Shown: piece after piece, positions 16,867 through 25,320 of the stretch | How positions within the stretch are numbered: position 1 is the first letter of the stretch | Layout of the letters: each line of letters opens with the position of its first letter | DNA from: Myxococcales bacterium | GTDB lineage: Bacteria; Myxococcota_A; Polyangia; Polyangiales; Polyangiaceae | Length of the DNA: 40,517 bases | Direction: 5' to 3' | Assembly: GCA_025355005.1 (NCBI GenBank) | Contig: JANXLV010000285.1 | Span: 1 to 40,517 of the forward strand | Position numbers and translations under genes: made by a program | Notes under the pieces: model-generated | Seen by the model: only the letters and a program-made list of their open reading frames with translations | Databases searched by the model: none | What the model was told of the DNA's origin: nothing

Positions 16867-17364
16867 CTACCCCTTCTCACGCCTGCGGACCGCCTCGCGG
16901 TAGGCCCTGACCAGCGCGCGAAATGCGGCCGGATCTCCTCCGTGATCGGGATGCATCACGAGCGCACGCTTGCGGAACGCGGCCTTGATGTCCGCGATGC
17001 TCGCCTTCGATCCCACGCCCAGCACGGTCCACACGGACGCGGGCTGCGCGACCGTCACGGTGGAAGAGCGCGACGCGCGGACCCTTGTCTCGTCAGGAAA
17101 ATCCCGTGGGGTCCATGGCGGCATGCCGCGCAGCGTGCGGTTCCATGCGCGAGCCCACTTCGGTTCGATGACTGTCAGCGTGCGACCGGCGATCTTCTCC
17201 GCTTCCCGCTGCGCCTCTTCCACCGTCGCGGCGCCGCCGTTCGATGCGTCCGGCTTCTTGAATGGATGGCGTGCAGGGGCTCCCGTCCACCACGCCGCCC
17301 AGAGGAAGCGGCGTCGCTTGGTGCCCGTGATCGAGACGACCGCGACAGAGAGTGTCGTCGACAC
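16867..17364 (-). CDS. J-domain protein with N-terminal extension
   Basis: 165 residues. The C-terminal ~55 residues are a J-domain: VWTVLGVGSKASIADIKAAF, then the HPD motif within ALVMHPDHGGDPAAF, then the last helix ending in RREKG. J-domains recruit and stimulate Hsp70 (DnaK). The N-terminal ~105 residues are basic and Trp/Pro-rich (RRRFLWAAWWTG, KWARAWNRTLRGMPPW) and unfamiliar; they may bind a client or a nucleic acid. There is no zinc finger or Gly/Phe region, so it is a class C-type J protein. GTG at 17364 is the start. It lies between the caspase-like lipoprotein gene (25 bp upstream) and the MetX-like gene (9 bp downstream), all on one strand. Confidence 0.83.
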   Translation of the reverse strand: MSTTLSVAVVSITGTKRRRFLWAAWWTGAPARHPFKKPDASNGGAATVEEAQREAEKIAGRTLTVIEPKWARAWNRTLRGMPPWTPRDFPDETRVRASRSSTVTVAQPASVWTVLGVGSKASIADIKAAFRKRALVMHPDHGGDPAAFRALVRAYREAVRRREKG

Positions 17365-17389
17365 CCGTTCTTCTTACCTCAGCGCGGGG

Positions 17390-18877
17390 TCAGTGTGACG
17401 AGCACTGCAGGTCGTCGGTAGAGGTCTTGCCCTTCGGAAGGACGCACTGGGTGCCGCTCGGGCAGCCCGTGGTGTCAGCGCACGCCACGCCGCACACCTT
17501 CTTCGACGAGGAGACCGAGAGGCAGCGGCTGTCCGCGCCTCCGCAGTCCGTGTCCTTGTTGCATGCGGCGCCGACCTTCGAGGTGTCGGCGAGCGGGCTG
17601 ACCTTGGGATTGTCGTCGAGGCCGTGCACGCCGTAGACGTGGACCCACGAGCGTTCCCCAACGGCGTTCATGCGACCGAGCACGCTGTCCCACGAGCGCG
17701 GGATCCAGGCGCCGGTCTTCTGGTCGATGAACGAGTGGATGAACGCGATGACCTGGCTCGCCTTCGGCTGGATCGCCGAGAAATTGCCTGTCGTGATGAT
17801 GTCCGTGTTCGTCGTGTTCTTCTTCGGGTTCTCGTACAGGCTGTCGGCGTAGCCCGTGTACGTCTCGCAGCCGTTGAAGAGATAGACCTGCTGCTTGTCG
17901 GTCGCCTCGATGTTCTTGAACTCGCTGGCGGGCAGCGCGACGCGCGCCGGCTTGTATGCGACCACCACGCCCGAGTAGTCGAGCTGCCGGCCTGCGTGGC
18001 CGTCGTAGATGACGACGTCTGCGGTCTTCACGCTGCTCTTGTAGGCGTCGATGAGGATGTTGCGCGTCTCGGGGGTGCTCATGTCCACGTGGACGATGCG
18101 CACGCGAACCAGGACGTCGGCGCCCTTCACGGAGATCTTGCTGGTGAGCGGGCCCGAGTCGATCTTGAGGTCCTCGAACTTCGTGACTGGCGACTTGAAG
18201 CCGGACGCGAGCAGGTCGTCGTAGACGGAGCGCGCGTGGTCGATGTCCTGCGGAGGATCGTCGTGGTCGCCGCCGACGTGCACGGCGATGTCGAGCCCGT
18301 CCTGGAACATGTCGAGGTACTTCGGATACGCGTTCAGGCTGCGCTCGATCGGCGCGACCGTGATGTGAAGCTCGGCAGCGCCGGCGCCCAGGTCCGCGAT
18401 GATGGGGAGGTATGAGACGCCGTTGTCCGTCTTCATCGGCAGCTTCGTGAGGAGATCCTTCACGCCGGAGAACTCCGCGCTGACGAGCATGCTCATGTGC
18501 GTGTCGTCGACGGCCACGAGGTCCTTCTCCGTGGCGGTCTTCTGACGGAACTCGATCGCGACGCCCGCGCTGGTGGTGCGCATCTCCTCCGGCCAGAGCG
18601 TGTCGAGGCTCGACGTTATCGCCGTGGTCACCGTGCCGCGGAGCGCTTCCGCGTGCGCGAGGAGCGCCGCGGTCTTCGCATCACCGGTCATCGCGCGGAT
18701 GTCGGCGGACACCTCGAACGTGACGGGCGTGGTGAGTGAGTACTCCTGGCCCGCGGTGCTGCGGTAGTTCAGATCGTCGGCGCTCTGATCGACCGAGCTG
18801 TCGTCGGCCGAAGCGCATGCAGTGGCGGCGACCGCGAAGGGGACGACGAGGCCGAGGGCGAGACGACGAAGCTTCAT
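17390..18877 (-). CDS. lipoprotein with caspase-like His/Cys arrangement
   Basis: 495 residues. The lipobox ATAC (Cys 21) is clear. After about 270 residues of unknown N-terminal domain comes DVVIYDGHAG (His 294), then VYLFNGCETYTGYADSL (Cys 337) after about 40 residues. A hydrophobic strand ending in GH and a second strand ending in a Gly-Cys, 40-45 residues later, is how caspase-like (clan CD) cysteine peptidases place their dyad. I infer a secreted clan-CD-like peptidase or an inactive relative. The C-terminal ~75 residues hold a Cys-rich EGF/Dickkopf-like segment (CNKDTDCGGADSRCLS...). The shared divergent region with the gene at 19024 is 146 bp. It heads a minus-strand run with the J-domain and MetX-like genes. 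Confidence 0.7.
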   Translation of the reverse strand: MKLRRLALGLVVPFAVAATACASADDSSVDQSADDLNYRSTAGQEYSLTTPVTFEVSADIRAMTGDAKTAALLAHAEALRGTVTTAITSSLDTLWPEEMRTTSAGVAIEFRQKTATEKDLVAVDDTHMSMLVSAEFSGVKDLLTKLPMKTDNGVSYLPIIADLGAGAAELHITVAPIERSLNAYPKYLDMFQDGLDIAVHVGGDHDDPPQDIDHARSVYDDLLASGFKSPVTKFEDLKIDSGPLTSKISVKGADVLVRVRIVHVDMSTPETRNILIDAYKSSVKTADVVIYDGHAGRQLDYSGVVVAYKPARVALPASEFKNIEATDKQQVYLFNGCETYTGYADSLYENPKKNTTNTDIITTGNFSAIQPKASQVIAFIHSFIDQKTGAWIPRSWDSVLGRMNAVGERSWVHVYGVHGLDDNPKVSPLADTSKVGAACNKDTDCGGADSRCLSVSSSKKVCGVACADTTGCPSGTQCVLPKGKTSTDDLQCSSH

Positions 18878-19023
18878 GTCCCAGCATGATGCACGAAAGA
18901 TGCCACCTTATACCACCGTGTAGGCACCCCAATACGCCTGGTTTCCAGCGGTAATCGTTCGGGGGTGGGGGCGAGCACACCTCCGCCTGGTGGTTTCGCG
19001 ATCCGGCACGTGAAGCAGGTACG

Positions 19024-20337
19024 ATGGGTCACTTGAAGCTACGCGCCCCCGTCGTCGGCATCGCTAGCGCGCTCTCTGCGGCCTTCGCGCTGTGGGCGTG
19101 CGGTACCGATGACCTCGCTGTCGACGCGCGAGGAGCAGACGGCGCAACGGAATCCGGCGCGACGGGCGACGCCACGATCGAGGACGGCGCGAACGGCGCC
19201 GACATGCATGCGGCCGACGCGGGGAGCTCGGAAGACGCAAAGGCCGACGCGAGCGATGCGGCGAGCAGCGCCGACGCCATGGCCGCCGCGTTCTGTCTTC
19301 GCGGCGGCGCGGACGCGGGCGACGCGAGCCGCGACGACGAGTGCCTGGCGCGCCTGGATCTCGTCACGGGGCTCCTGCCGTACTATCGCTCCCACCCGCT
19401 CGACCAGCCGAACAACGCCATCCAGAACGTCGTGCTCGTGCAGCATGGCAACAACCGCAACGCGTGGGACTACTACGACACGATCGCAGCGCTGACCGTG
19501 GCGCGTGATCCCGTGCACACGGTGGTGCTCGCGCCTCTCTTCCAGACGTCCAACAACACATGCGGCGTGGACCCGAAGGGACCGAACGATCTCTACTGGG
19601 GCTGCGCGGACTGGAAGGACGGCAACCCAGCGAAGAACGCTGCGACGACCTCCTACGCCGCCCTCGATGCGCTGCTCGCCGCTGCGAAGACCGCGTTCCC
19701 GAAGGTGACGCGCGTGACGATCGCCGGTTACTCCGCCGGAGGTCAGACCATCCAGCGCTACGCCGCAGGCAACACGGAGGAGGCGCGCACACCGGCGATC
19801 GCCACGCGCTACGTCGTCGCAAGCCCAGGGACGTACATGTACCTGGATGGGCAACGCCTGAAGACGGACGCGACGTGCCCGAGCGCGAAGGACTGCGCGA
19901 TCGACGGCGGGTCCTTCGAGGTCCCCGCATATGCGCCGGGTTGCACCACCGTGGACTCTCACTGGAACGCCACGCCGGGCAACTACGACGACTACAAGTA
20001 CGGGCTCATGAACCGCACCGGGTACCTTGCGTCGATCGCGGACGCGGACCTGCTCGCCAACTACGCCGCCCGCAACATCGTCTACGTCGTGAGCGAGGGC
20101 GACGCGAACACGGGCGGCATGGGCGTGCCCGTCGCGTACTCGGTCCTCGACCGCGACTGCCCGTCGATGGTGCAAGGGCCGCTGGAGACGTCATTCCGGC
20201 TGCAGCGTGGCCTCGTGTACCACACGTACGCGAACGATCTGCTCGGGGCGAAGCACCGCCTCACGGTCGTCCCCGTGTGCGGGCATGACGAGACGTGCGT
20301 GTTCCCGTCCGCGGAGTTCCAGGCCGAGCTCTTCTGA
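19024..20337 (+). CDS. secreted alpha/beta-hydrolase (esterase-like) lipoprotein
   Basis: 437 residues. The signal ends in the lipobox ALWAC (Cys 26), followed by an 80-residue Ala/Asp/Gly-rich linker. The catalytic domain shows VVLVQHGNNRNAWDYYDTI (oxyanion region), the nucleophile elbow IAGYSAGGQTI (serine at about 240), and a late VPVCGHDETC (histidine candidate). Several Cys (about eight) suggest disulfides outside the cell. Together this indicates an exported serine esterase, lipase or peptidase; the substrate cannot be told. Start ATG 19024, with the signal beginning MGHLKLR; AGCAGGT precedes it. Confidence 0.82.
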   Translation: MGHLKLRAPVVGIASALSAAFALWACGTDDLAVDARGADGATESGATGDATIEDGANGADMHAADAGSSEDAKADASDAASSADAMAAAFCLRGGADAGDASRDDECLARLDLVTGLLPYYRSHPLDQPNNAIQNVVLVQHGNNRNAWDYYDTIAALTVARDPVHTVVLAPLFQTSNNTCGVDPKGPNDLYWGCADWKDGNPAKNAATTSYAALDALLAAAKTAFPKVTRVTIAGYSAGGQTIQRYAAGNTEEARTPAIATRYVVASPGTYMYLDGQRLKTDATCPSAKDCAIDGGSFEVPAYAPGCTTVDSHWNATPGNYDDYKYGLMNRTGYLASIADADLLANYAARNIVYVVSEGDANTGGMGVPVAYSVLDRDCPSMVQGPLETSFRLQRGLVYHTYANDLLGAKHRLTVVPVCGHDETCVFPSAEFQAELF

Positions 20338-20403
20338 CGACCTGCTCGAAGATCTGCGTGATAGCGGACTCGGCCATCGGTTCTCGGAGTAGTCTCGACG
20401 TAG

Positions 20404-21462
20404 ATGCAGAACATGGATGCCTCGGCGTTCCTCAGCGATGGGGGTCCAAATGAGGTTCGCCTCGACGGTGTCACGGACGCGATCGCGCGAAAGCTCGGGG
20501 CATGCGCGCACCTCGCGACCGTGACCGCGCTCGACCTCACCGGTGGGCGCATCGGGGACAATGGCGCAGCGGCTCTGGCCGAGTCCCCTCACGTGCGCGG
20601 CCTTCGCTCGCTCTCGCTCTCGCAATGCCACGCGAAGGATGGCGTGCTCATCGCGCTGGCGCAGTCGGGGACGCTGGTGTCGCTTCGCACGCTCGACCTC
20701 GATCGGAACGAATTCGGCGCGCGTGGCTGGAAGGCGCTCACGCACACGTCCGCGCTCCCTGCCCTCGAGGACCTCCGCGTACCGAGCAACGAGCTCGGTG
20801 CCACCGGATGGAAGACGCTCTTCACGTCGCCGCTCATCGCGCGACTCGAAGCGCTCGACCTCGCCATGACGCGACCCACGCGCGCGGGCCTGGACGCGCT
20901 CTTCGAGGCGAACGTCCCACGGCTCCGTGAGCTCCGCCTCATGATGGTCGGTCTTGACGAGAGCGCGCTCGATGGCCTCTTGGCCTGGCCGGCGCGCCAG
21001 CGCTTGACCGGGCTCGACCTGAGCCACAACACCCTGCCGCCGCACGCAACAGCGAGGTTGATCGCAGCGCCGTGGCCAGTACTGGAGCGGCTCAGCCTGC
21101 GCGCGACCGGGCTAGGCGCGCTCGACCCGGATGCTCCGCCCGTGCTCGACGCACTCACTGCGCTCGCGCACACCACCGGCTTCCCCGCGCTGCGCTCGCT
21201 CGATCTCTCCGCGAATGGCCTCACGCCCGAGGCCGCCAAGGTGCTCGCGCAGGCGAAGGGGCTACGCGCGGTGGAGGAGCTCGACGCGCTCGAGAATCCT
21301 CGGCTCGGTGACGAAGGACAGCGTGCGCTGCGAAAGCGCTTTGGCGCCGCAGTGCGCCTCCCGGTCGCATCGGCCGTCGCAGCCGTGACCAAGACAACGC
21401 CACAAAAAAACCCGCCGGCGGCAGCGCCCGCGAACCGCAAGCCACGCGTCAGCGAAGGTTGA
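20404..21462 (+). CDS. leucine-rich repeat protein (ribonuclease-inhibitor type)
   Basis: 352 residues, no signal peptide. Repeats of about 25-30 residues with the pattern LxxLDLxxNxLxxxGxxxL run from about residue 35 to 300 (for example LRTLDLDRNEFGARGWKALT, LTGLDLSHNTLPPHA, LRSLDLSANGLTPEAAKVLA). This is the ribonuclease-inhibitor-like LRR class, a scaffold for protein binding. The C-terminus (about 310-352) is basic and Pro/Ala-rich. In Myxococcota such proteins often carry a TIGR02996 N-terminal domain, which is absent here. Its partner is unknown. Start is ATG at 20404 or 20413. The stop TGA (21460-21462) directly abuts the stop of the convergent gene. Confidence 0.87.
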   Translation: MQNMDASAFLSDGGPNEVRLDGVTDAIARKLGACAHLATVTALDLTGGRIGDNGAAALAESPHVRGLRSLSLSQCHAKDGVLIALAQSGTLVSLRTLDLDRNEFGARGWKALTHTSALPALEDLRVPSNELGATGWKTLFTSPLIARLEALDLAMTRPTRAGLDALFEANVPRLRELRLMMVGLDESALDGLLAWPARQRLTGLDLSHNTLPPHATARLIAAPWPVLERLSLRATGLGALDPDAPPVLDALTALAHTTGFPALRSLDLSANGLTPEAAKVLAQAKGLRAVEELDALENPRLGDEGQRALRKRFGAAVRLPVASAVAAVTKTTPQKNPPAAAPANRKPRVSEG

Positions 21463-23493
21463 TCACGGTACGGTGCCGGCGGGGGTGGGCGCGGTCGCGG
21501 CCCTGGGCCTTGCGGCGGGCGGAGGCCCGTTCATCGTCCTCTGCACCAGCTTTCTGAACTTCGCGAACGGCTGCGCCCCGCTCACGAAGTACGGCCCGAC
21601 CGTGAACGCTGGTGCCCCGGTGATGCCCGCGTCGGTCGCGGCCTTGTCGTCGGCGTCGATCGCGGGCTTGTGGATGTGATTGTCGAGCGCGGCGTTGAAC
21701 CGCTTCATGTCGAGCCCGAGCGACTGCGCGTAGCCTTCGAGCGCAGGCCGGTCGAGTCCGCCGGAGCCGCCCTGGTTGTCGAAGAGAAGCTTTCGCATCT
21801 TCGCGAAGCCGTCGTTGCCCTTCTGCGCGAAGACCTCGCGTGCGGCCTCCGCGGCGAGCGGCGCATTCGCGTGCATCGGAAGCGGGTGATCACGCCACAC
21901 GATCTTCACCTGCGTCGGGAACACCCTGAGGAGCTCCTCCACGGTGGGCTCCACCCGCCCGCAGAACGGACACTGGAAGTCGGCGAACTCCTGGATGACT
22001 ACGCGCGCATTCGCAGGACCGCGGAACGGCGCGCTTGGCGACGGCGTGACCGTCTTGGTCTCCGGCTCCGGAGCAGCCTTGCCGCCCTTCATGATCGTGT
22101 CGTAGACGGCCGTGGGCAGTGTGCCGGAGCGAACGAGGGCTTCGGCCTTTGCTATCTCCTCGTCGATGATCGGCTGGAATTTATCGAGCGGTTGCGCACC
22201 GACCAGGCGACGACCGTTGATGAAGAAATGCGGCGTGCCGCTCGCCTGGATGTCATCCCCCAGCTCGAGGTCGTCGTCGATCGCGGCGGAGAAGGACTTC
22301 GCGGTCACGGACGCCATGGCCGCGCGGACATCGAGACCCGCGGCGCGCGCTTGAGCCTCGAGGTCCGCGTCCTCCAGCTTCGGCTGTGATGCAAAGAGGC
22401 GGTCGTGCATGTCCCAGAAGCCGGTGTCGCCCTTCTTCGAGCGCGCGAATCGCGCGAGCCGTGCGGCGGGGAGCGCGCGCGGATGGAACGGCAGCGGCTC
22501 GTCCTTCCAGGCGAAGCGGAGCTTCGCGCCGTACTTGGTGCGCAGCTGTTCGAGCGTCGACTCCACGCGCTTGCAGTATGGGCACTGGAAGTCTGCGAAC
22601 TCCACGATCGTCACGGGCGCGTCGGCGCTTCCGCGGACGGGCGATTTGCCGATCGGGACCGCCCACACGGTCTTCGTGTCCTCCCGGTCGTCGTCGTCGT
22701 CCGGCTTGCGCGCGGGCTTCGCCTGGAGGTTCTCGGCAACACGCACCCTGTAGATGGAAGCCTTCGAAGCGCCCTGCGCGACCAGGCTCTTCGCCTCGGT
22801 GAGCTCTCCGTCGATGACGGCTTTGAACTTCTCGAACGGCTGCGCGCCGCTCAGCTCGATCCCGTTGACGTACGACGCTGGCGTCCCGTTCACGCCGACG
22901 CGCTGCGCGAGCTCATGGTCGGCGTCGACCTTCGCGAGCCACGTCCCACGAAGTAGCCCGGCGTCGAGCTCCCTCGCGTCCACGCCCACGGCGACGGCCC
23001 ATGCGCGGACTGCGTCGGGGCCGAGATGCGCCTGGCGCCGGAACGCCATGTCGTGAAACTGCCAGAACGCGTCTTGTCCCCTGAGCGCAAGGACCGCTGC
23101 GCCGACCTGCGCAGCGAGCTTTGCGTGCTGGTGGAACGGGAGCGGCTCGTTCTTCCAGACGATCCGGACGTCCTCCCCGTACGTCTCGCGGATCTGGTCG
23201 AGCGTCGGCTCGAGGCGGCTACAGAATGGGCACTGGAAATCCGAGAAGACGACGACCGTGACGAGCGCCGTGCGACTTCCGCGCTGCGGATCGTCGGGGC
23301 CGATCGGGATCTTCACGTCGTCTTCGCGGGGGTCAAAGACCGGCGCGGTCGCGACGGCGGTCGCCGTGTGCGGCGTGGACGGAGCGCTGCCGATCTCGGC
23401 GGGGGTGACGCTCTTCGATGCGGGTTGCCCACCGCCACACGCGATGAGAACGACAGTGAGGCAGAGGACAAGGCAGCGCGCGAATGAGGACAT
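21463..23493 (-). CDS. lipoprotein with three DsbA-like thioredoxin domains
   Basis: 676 residues. The signal ends in the lipobox VLIAC (Cys 19). Three consecutive DsbA/thioredoxin_4-type domains follow, each with an FSDFQCPFC-, FADFQCPYC- or FADFQCPFC-type active site (CxxC at about 89-92, 305-308, 509-512) and a matching cis-Pro loop (NGTPASY, SGTPHFF, TGAPAFT at about 206, 422, 629). All three redox centres are intact. Single-domain relatives are common (DsbA-family lipoproteins); three in one chain is unusual. Likely a periplasmic or surface disulfide oxidant or isomerase, which would fit the many Cys-rich secreted proteins nearby. Start ATG 23493 has GAGGA 5-7 bases upstream; a GTG at 23520 would overlap the preceding gene and lengthen the signal. 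Confidence 0.9.
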   Translation of the reverse strand: MSSFARCLVLCLTVVLIACGGGQPASKSVTPAEIGSAPSTPHTATAVATAPVFDPREDDVKIPIGPDDPQRGSRTALVTVVVFSDFQCPFCSRLEPTLDQIRETYGEDVRIVWKNEPLPFHQHAKLAAQVGAAVLALRGQDAFWQFHDMAFRRQAHLGPDAVRAWAVAVGVDARELDAGLLRGTWLAKVDADHELAQRVGVNGTPASYVNGIELSGAQPFEKFKAVIDGELTEAKSLVAQGASKASIYRVRVAENLQAKPARKPDDDDDREDTKTVWAVPIGKSPVRGSADAPVTIVEFADFQCPYCKRVESTLEQLRTKYGAKLRFAWKDEPLPFHPRALPAARLARFARSKKGDTGFWDMHDRLFASQPKLEDADLEAQARAAGLDVRAAMASVTAKSFSAAIDDDLELGDDIQASGTPHFFINGRRLVGAQPLDKFQPIIDEEIAKAEALVRSGTLPTAVYDTIMKGGKAAPEPETKTVTPSPSAPFRGPANARVVIQEFADFQCPFCGRVEPTVEELLRVFPTQVKIVWRDHPLPMHANAPLAAEAAREVFAQKGNDGFAKMRKLLFDNQGGSGGLDRPALEGYAQSLGLDMKRFNAALDNHIHKPAIDADDKAATDAGITGAPAFTVGPYFVSGAQPFAKFRKLVQRTMNGPPPAARPRAATAPTPAGTVP

Positions 23494-23507
23494 GGCCGTC
23501 CTCGCGG

Positions 23508-23966
23508 TCATCGGCGCCACGGCAGCTGCCAGGCGAGGAACGCGCGCGTCGTCGCGTTTCTCTCGAAGCCCTCACGTACGGAGCGCGGGAGATCCACGTT
23601 CGCAAGGCGACGGGTGGTCTTGACGGTCTTGCCGTCCTCGTATGTGAGGGTCACGTTGACCTCCGTGTCGGCCTCGTGCGCGAAGCGGATGAACTCGAGG
23701 TCGATGCCCCGCACTGCGCGCTCGAGCCGGGTGACCACGTCGATGTCCGCGTCCGTGCCGCGCAGCGCCTTGCGCAACCGGGCGCGCTCGTCGTCCGTCT
23801 TCATCGCGAGCACGGTCTGGGCGAGCTCCCGCTCCACCGCGTCCGCGACCAGCGCGTCGAGCGCCGCGCTCGCGTCCACGTCAGCGCTCCCCTTCGTACC
23901 GCCGCGGCCGCGCAGCAAAAGGAACACGGCAACGGCGACGGCGAGCGCAATGGCGGCGATGAACAT
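23508..23966 (-). CDS. single-span membrane protein of unknown function
   Basis: 152 residues. Residues 1-18 are a membrane helix (MFIAAIALAVAVAVFLLL) followed by RGRGG, so the ~130-residue charged domain faces the cytoplasm or the periplasm depending on orientation. The domain reads as a soluble alpha/beta unit (AVERELAQTVLAMKTDDERA, VVTRLERAVRGIDLEFIRF, EVNVTLTYEDGKTVKTTRRL) and matches no family I know. It stops 14 bp before the start of the triple thioredoxin gene, so the two are probably co-transcribed. Its N-terminal layout (helix then RGRGGT) is shared with the protein at 26710-27165. Confidence 0.65.
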   Translation of the reverse strand: MFIAAIALAVAVAVFLLLRGRGGTKGSADVDASAALDALVADAVERELAQTVLAMKTDDERARLRKALRGTDADIDVVTRLERAVRGIDLEFIRFAHEADTEVNVTLTYEDGKTVKTTRRLANVDLPRSVREGFERNATTRAFLAWQLPWRR

Positions 23967-24002
23967 CGACCCGATGCTACGAGTTTCCCGGAAGAACTCT
24001 AG

Positions 24003-25320
24003 TCAGGAGACCTCGCGCACGAGGGCCAGGTAATCACGCACCATCCGGTCCACGTCGAAGAGCGACTCCGCGCGATCGCGCCCTGCTCGTCCCCACGCGA
24101 GGAGCCGCTCGGGGTCGCGCGTCGCAAGGACCAGCGCATCGGCGAGCGCAGCGGCATTGGCCGGCGGAGTGAGCAGTCCGGTCTCGCCGTGAACGATCTG
24201 ATCGATCGCTCCACCCACGGCCGTGGCGACGATGGGCAGGCCCGCCGACATCGCCTCGAGTGACGCATTGGGGCAGCCGGCGGGCTCGGAGATCATGACG
24301 AACATGTCGAGCTCCGCGAGGAATGGCTGCACCGGCGCGCGCTCGCCCACCCATTCGATGGGCAAGCCCTCTGCGCGTTCACGCAGCGCACGCGCGTGCT
24401 CGTGGGCTCCGCGCTCCGGCGCGCCTGCGATGCGGAGCACGTAAGGCGGCATGCGATCGTGAGCAGAGCGCACTGCGTCGATGAGCTCGCCGAGCTTCTT
24501 CTGTGGCGAGATCCGCGCGGCGGTCCCGAGCACGAGAGGGCCCTCGCGGCGCGCGCTTTTTCCGCGCCTCCGCATGAGTGGCACGCCGTTCGGAATGACC
24601 CTCACGTCGGTGCCGAAGAACGCTGCAGCGCGCGCTTTTTCCGCGCCGTACTTCACCACGCACGCGGCGAGCCTGCGTCCCAGATCGCGTCCGTCGCGAT
24701 ACGGCAGCCCCGCGCGCGGCTTCTCGAAGTAGGAGGCGAGCGAGGTGAACAGCATCTCGCCTGGGCTGACGCAGATCATGGGCACGTCCAGGCACCCATC
24801 GGCGAAGAGGAGCTGGTGCTGCGGCATCACGTTCCAGAACAGCACCGCGCGCGTCGCCTCGTCGTCCATGTCCGAAAGAAGACGCCCCACCGTGACCGCG
24901 GCGTCCTCATCGGGCGGCGGAATGAACACGGGAATCCCCGCGGTGCGGAGCGCGACGAGACCTGGCGTCGGGTTCTCCTCGCGCTCCTGCAGCACCCCGA
25001 AGCGCACGCGGACCCCGGCCTCCACGAGGCCCAGCGCAAGACGTCGCGCGCTGGATTGCGCGCCGCCCGTGGAGACATTGTTCATCACGAAGTAGACGCC
25101 GCCGTCGGTCGCGTGCGCGGGCTTCGACGCTGTGCAGGCGACGCGACGCAGCAGCTCTGCGTGGCGATCGAGCATCTTCGCGCGCGAGAAATCGTGCGGG
25201 GCGTTTGGGCGAACGCCGCTCGCGAGGACGCGGGCGATCGCGTCGGCGTACGCGGCGGGGCCGGCGTCCACTGCGACCAGATGGATGCCCTGCGCACGGG
25301 CAGCCACCTCCGACGCGCGC
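24003..25320 (-). pseudogene. second half of a frameshifted tandem glycosyltransferase (GT-B, GT4-like)
   Basis: About 439 codons. The reading frame begins with ASEVAARAQGIHLV, which is the missing C-terminal part of the first glycosyltransferase, and then enters a second complete GT4-type domain. That domain starts at GGVYFVMNNVSTGGAQSSARR (sugar-acceptor lobe), and continues with RVIPNGVPLM, GTAARISPQKKLGELIDAV, the nucleotide-binding MISEPAGCPNASLEAMSAGLPIVATAVGG, and IDQIVHGETGLL. The E-x7-E signature is intact. No ribosome-binding site precedes this half, so it would only be made if the upstream half were fused to it. See the first half for the frameshift. Confidence 0.75.

Noticed and set aside
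15754..17421. Plus-strand open frame of 555 codons across the MetX-like and J-domain genes
   Set aside because: It runs antisense to two genes with intact catalytic and HPD motifs, and has the Arg/His-rich look typical of a GC-rich antisense frame.
18890..18905. Sigma-54-like site TGGCATCTTTCGTGCA on the minus strand upstream of the caspase-like gene
   Set aside because: The match is good, but a start of transcription about 12 bases on would fall at the ATG (18877), leaving no room for a ribosome-binding site.
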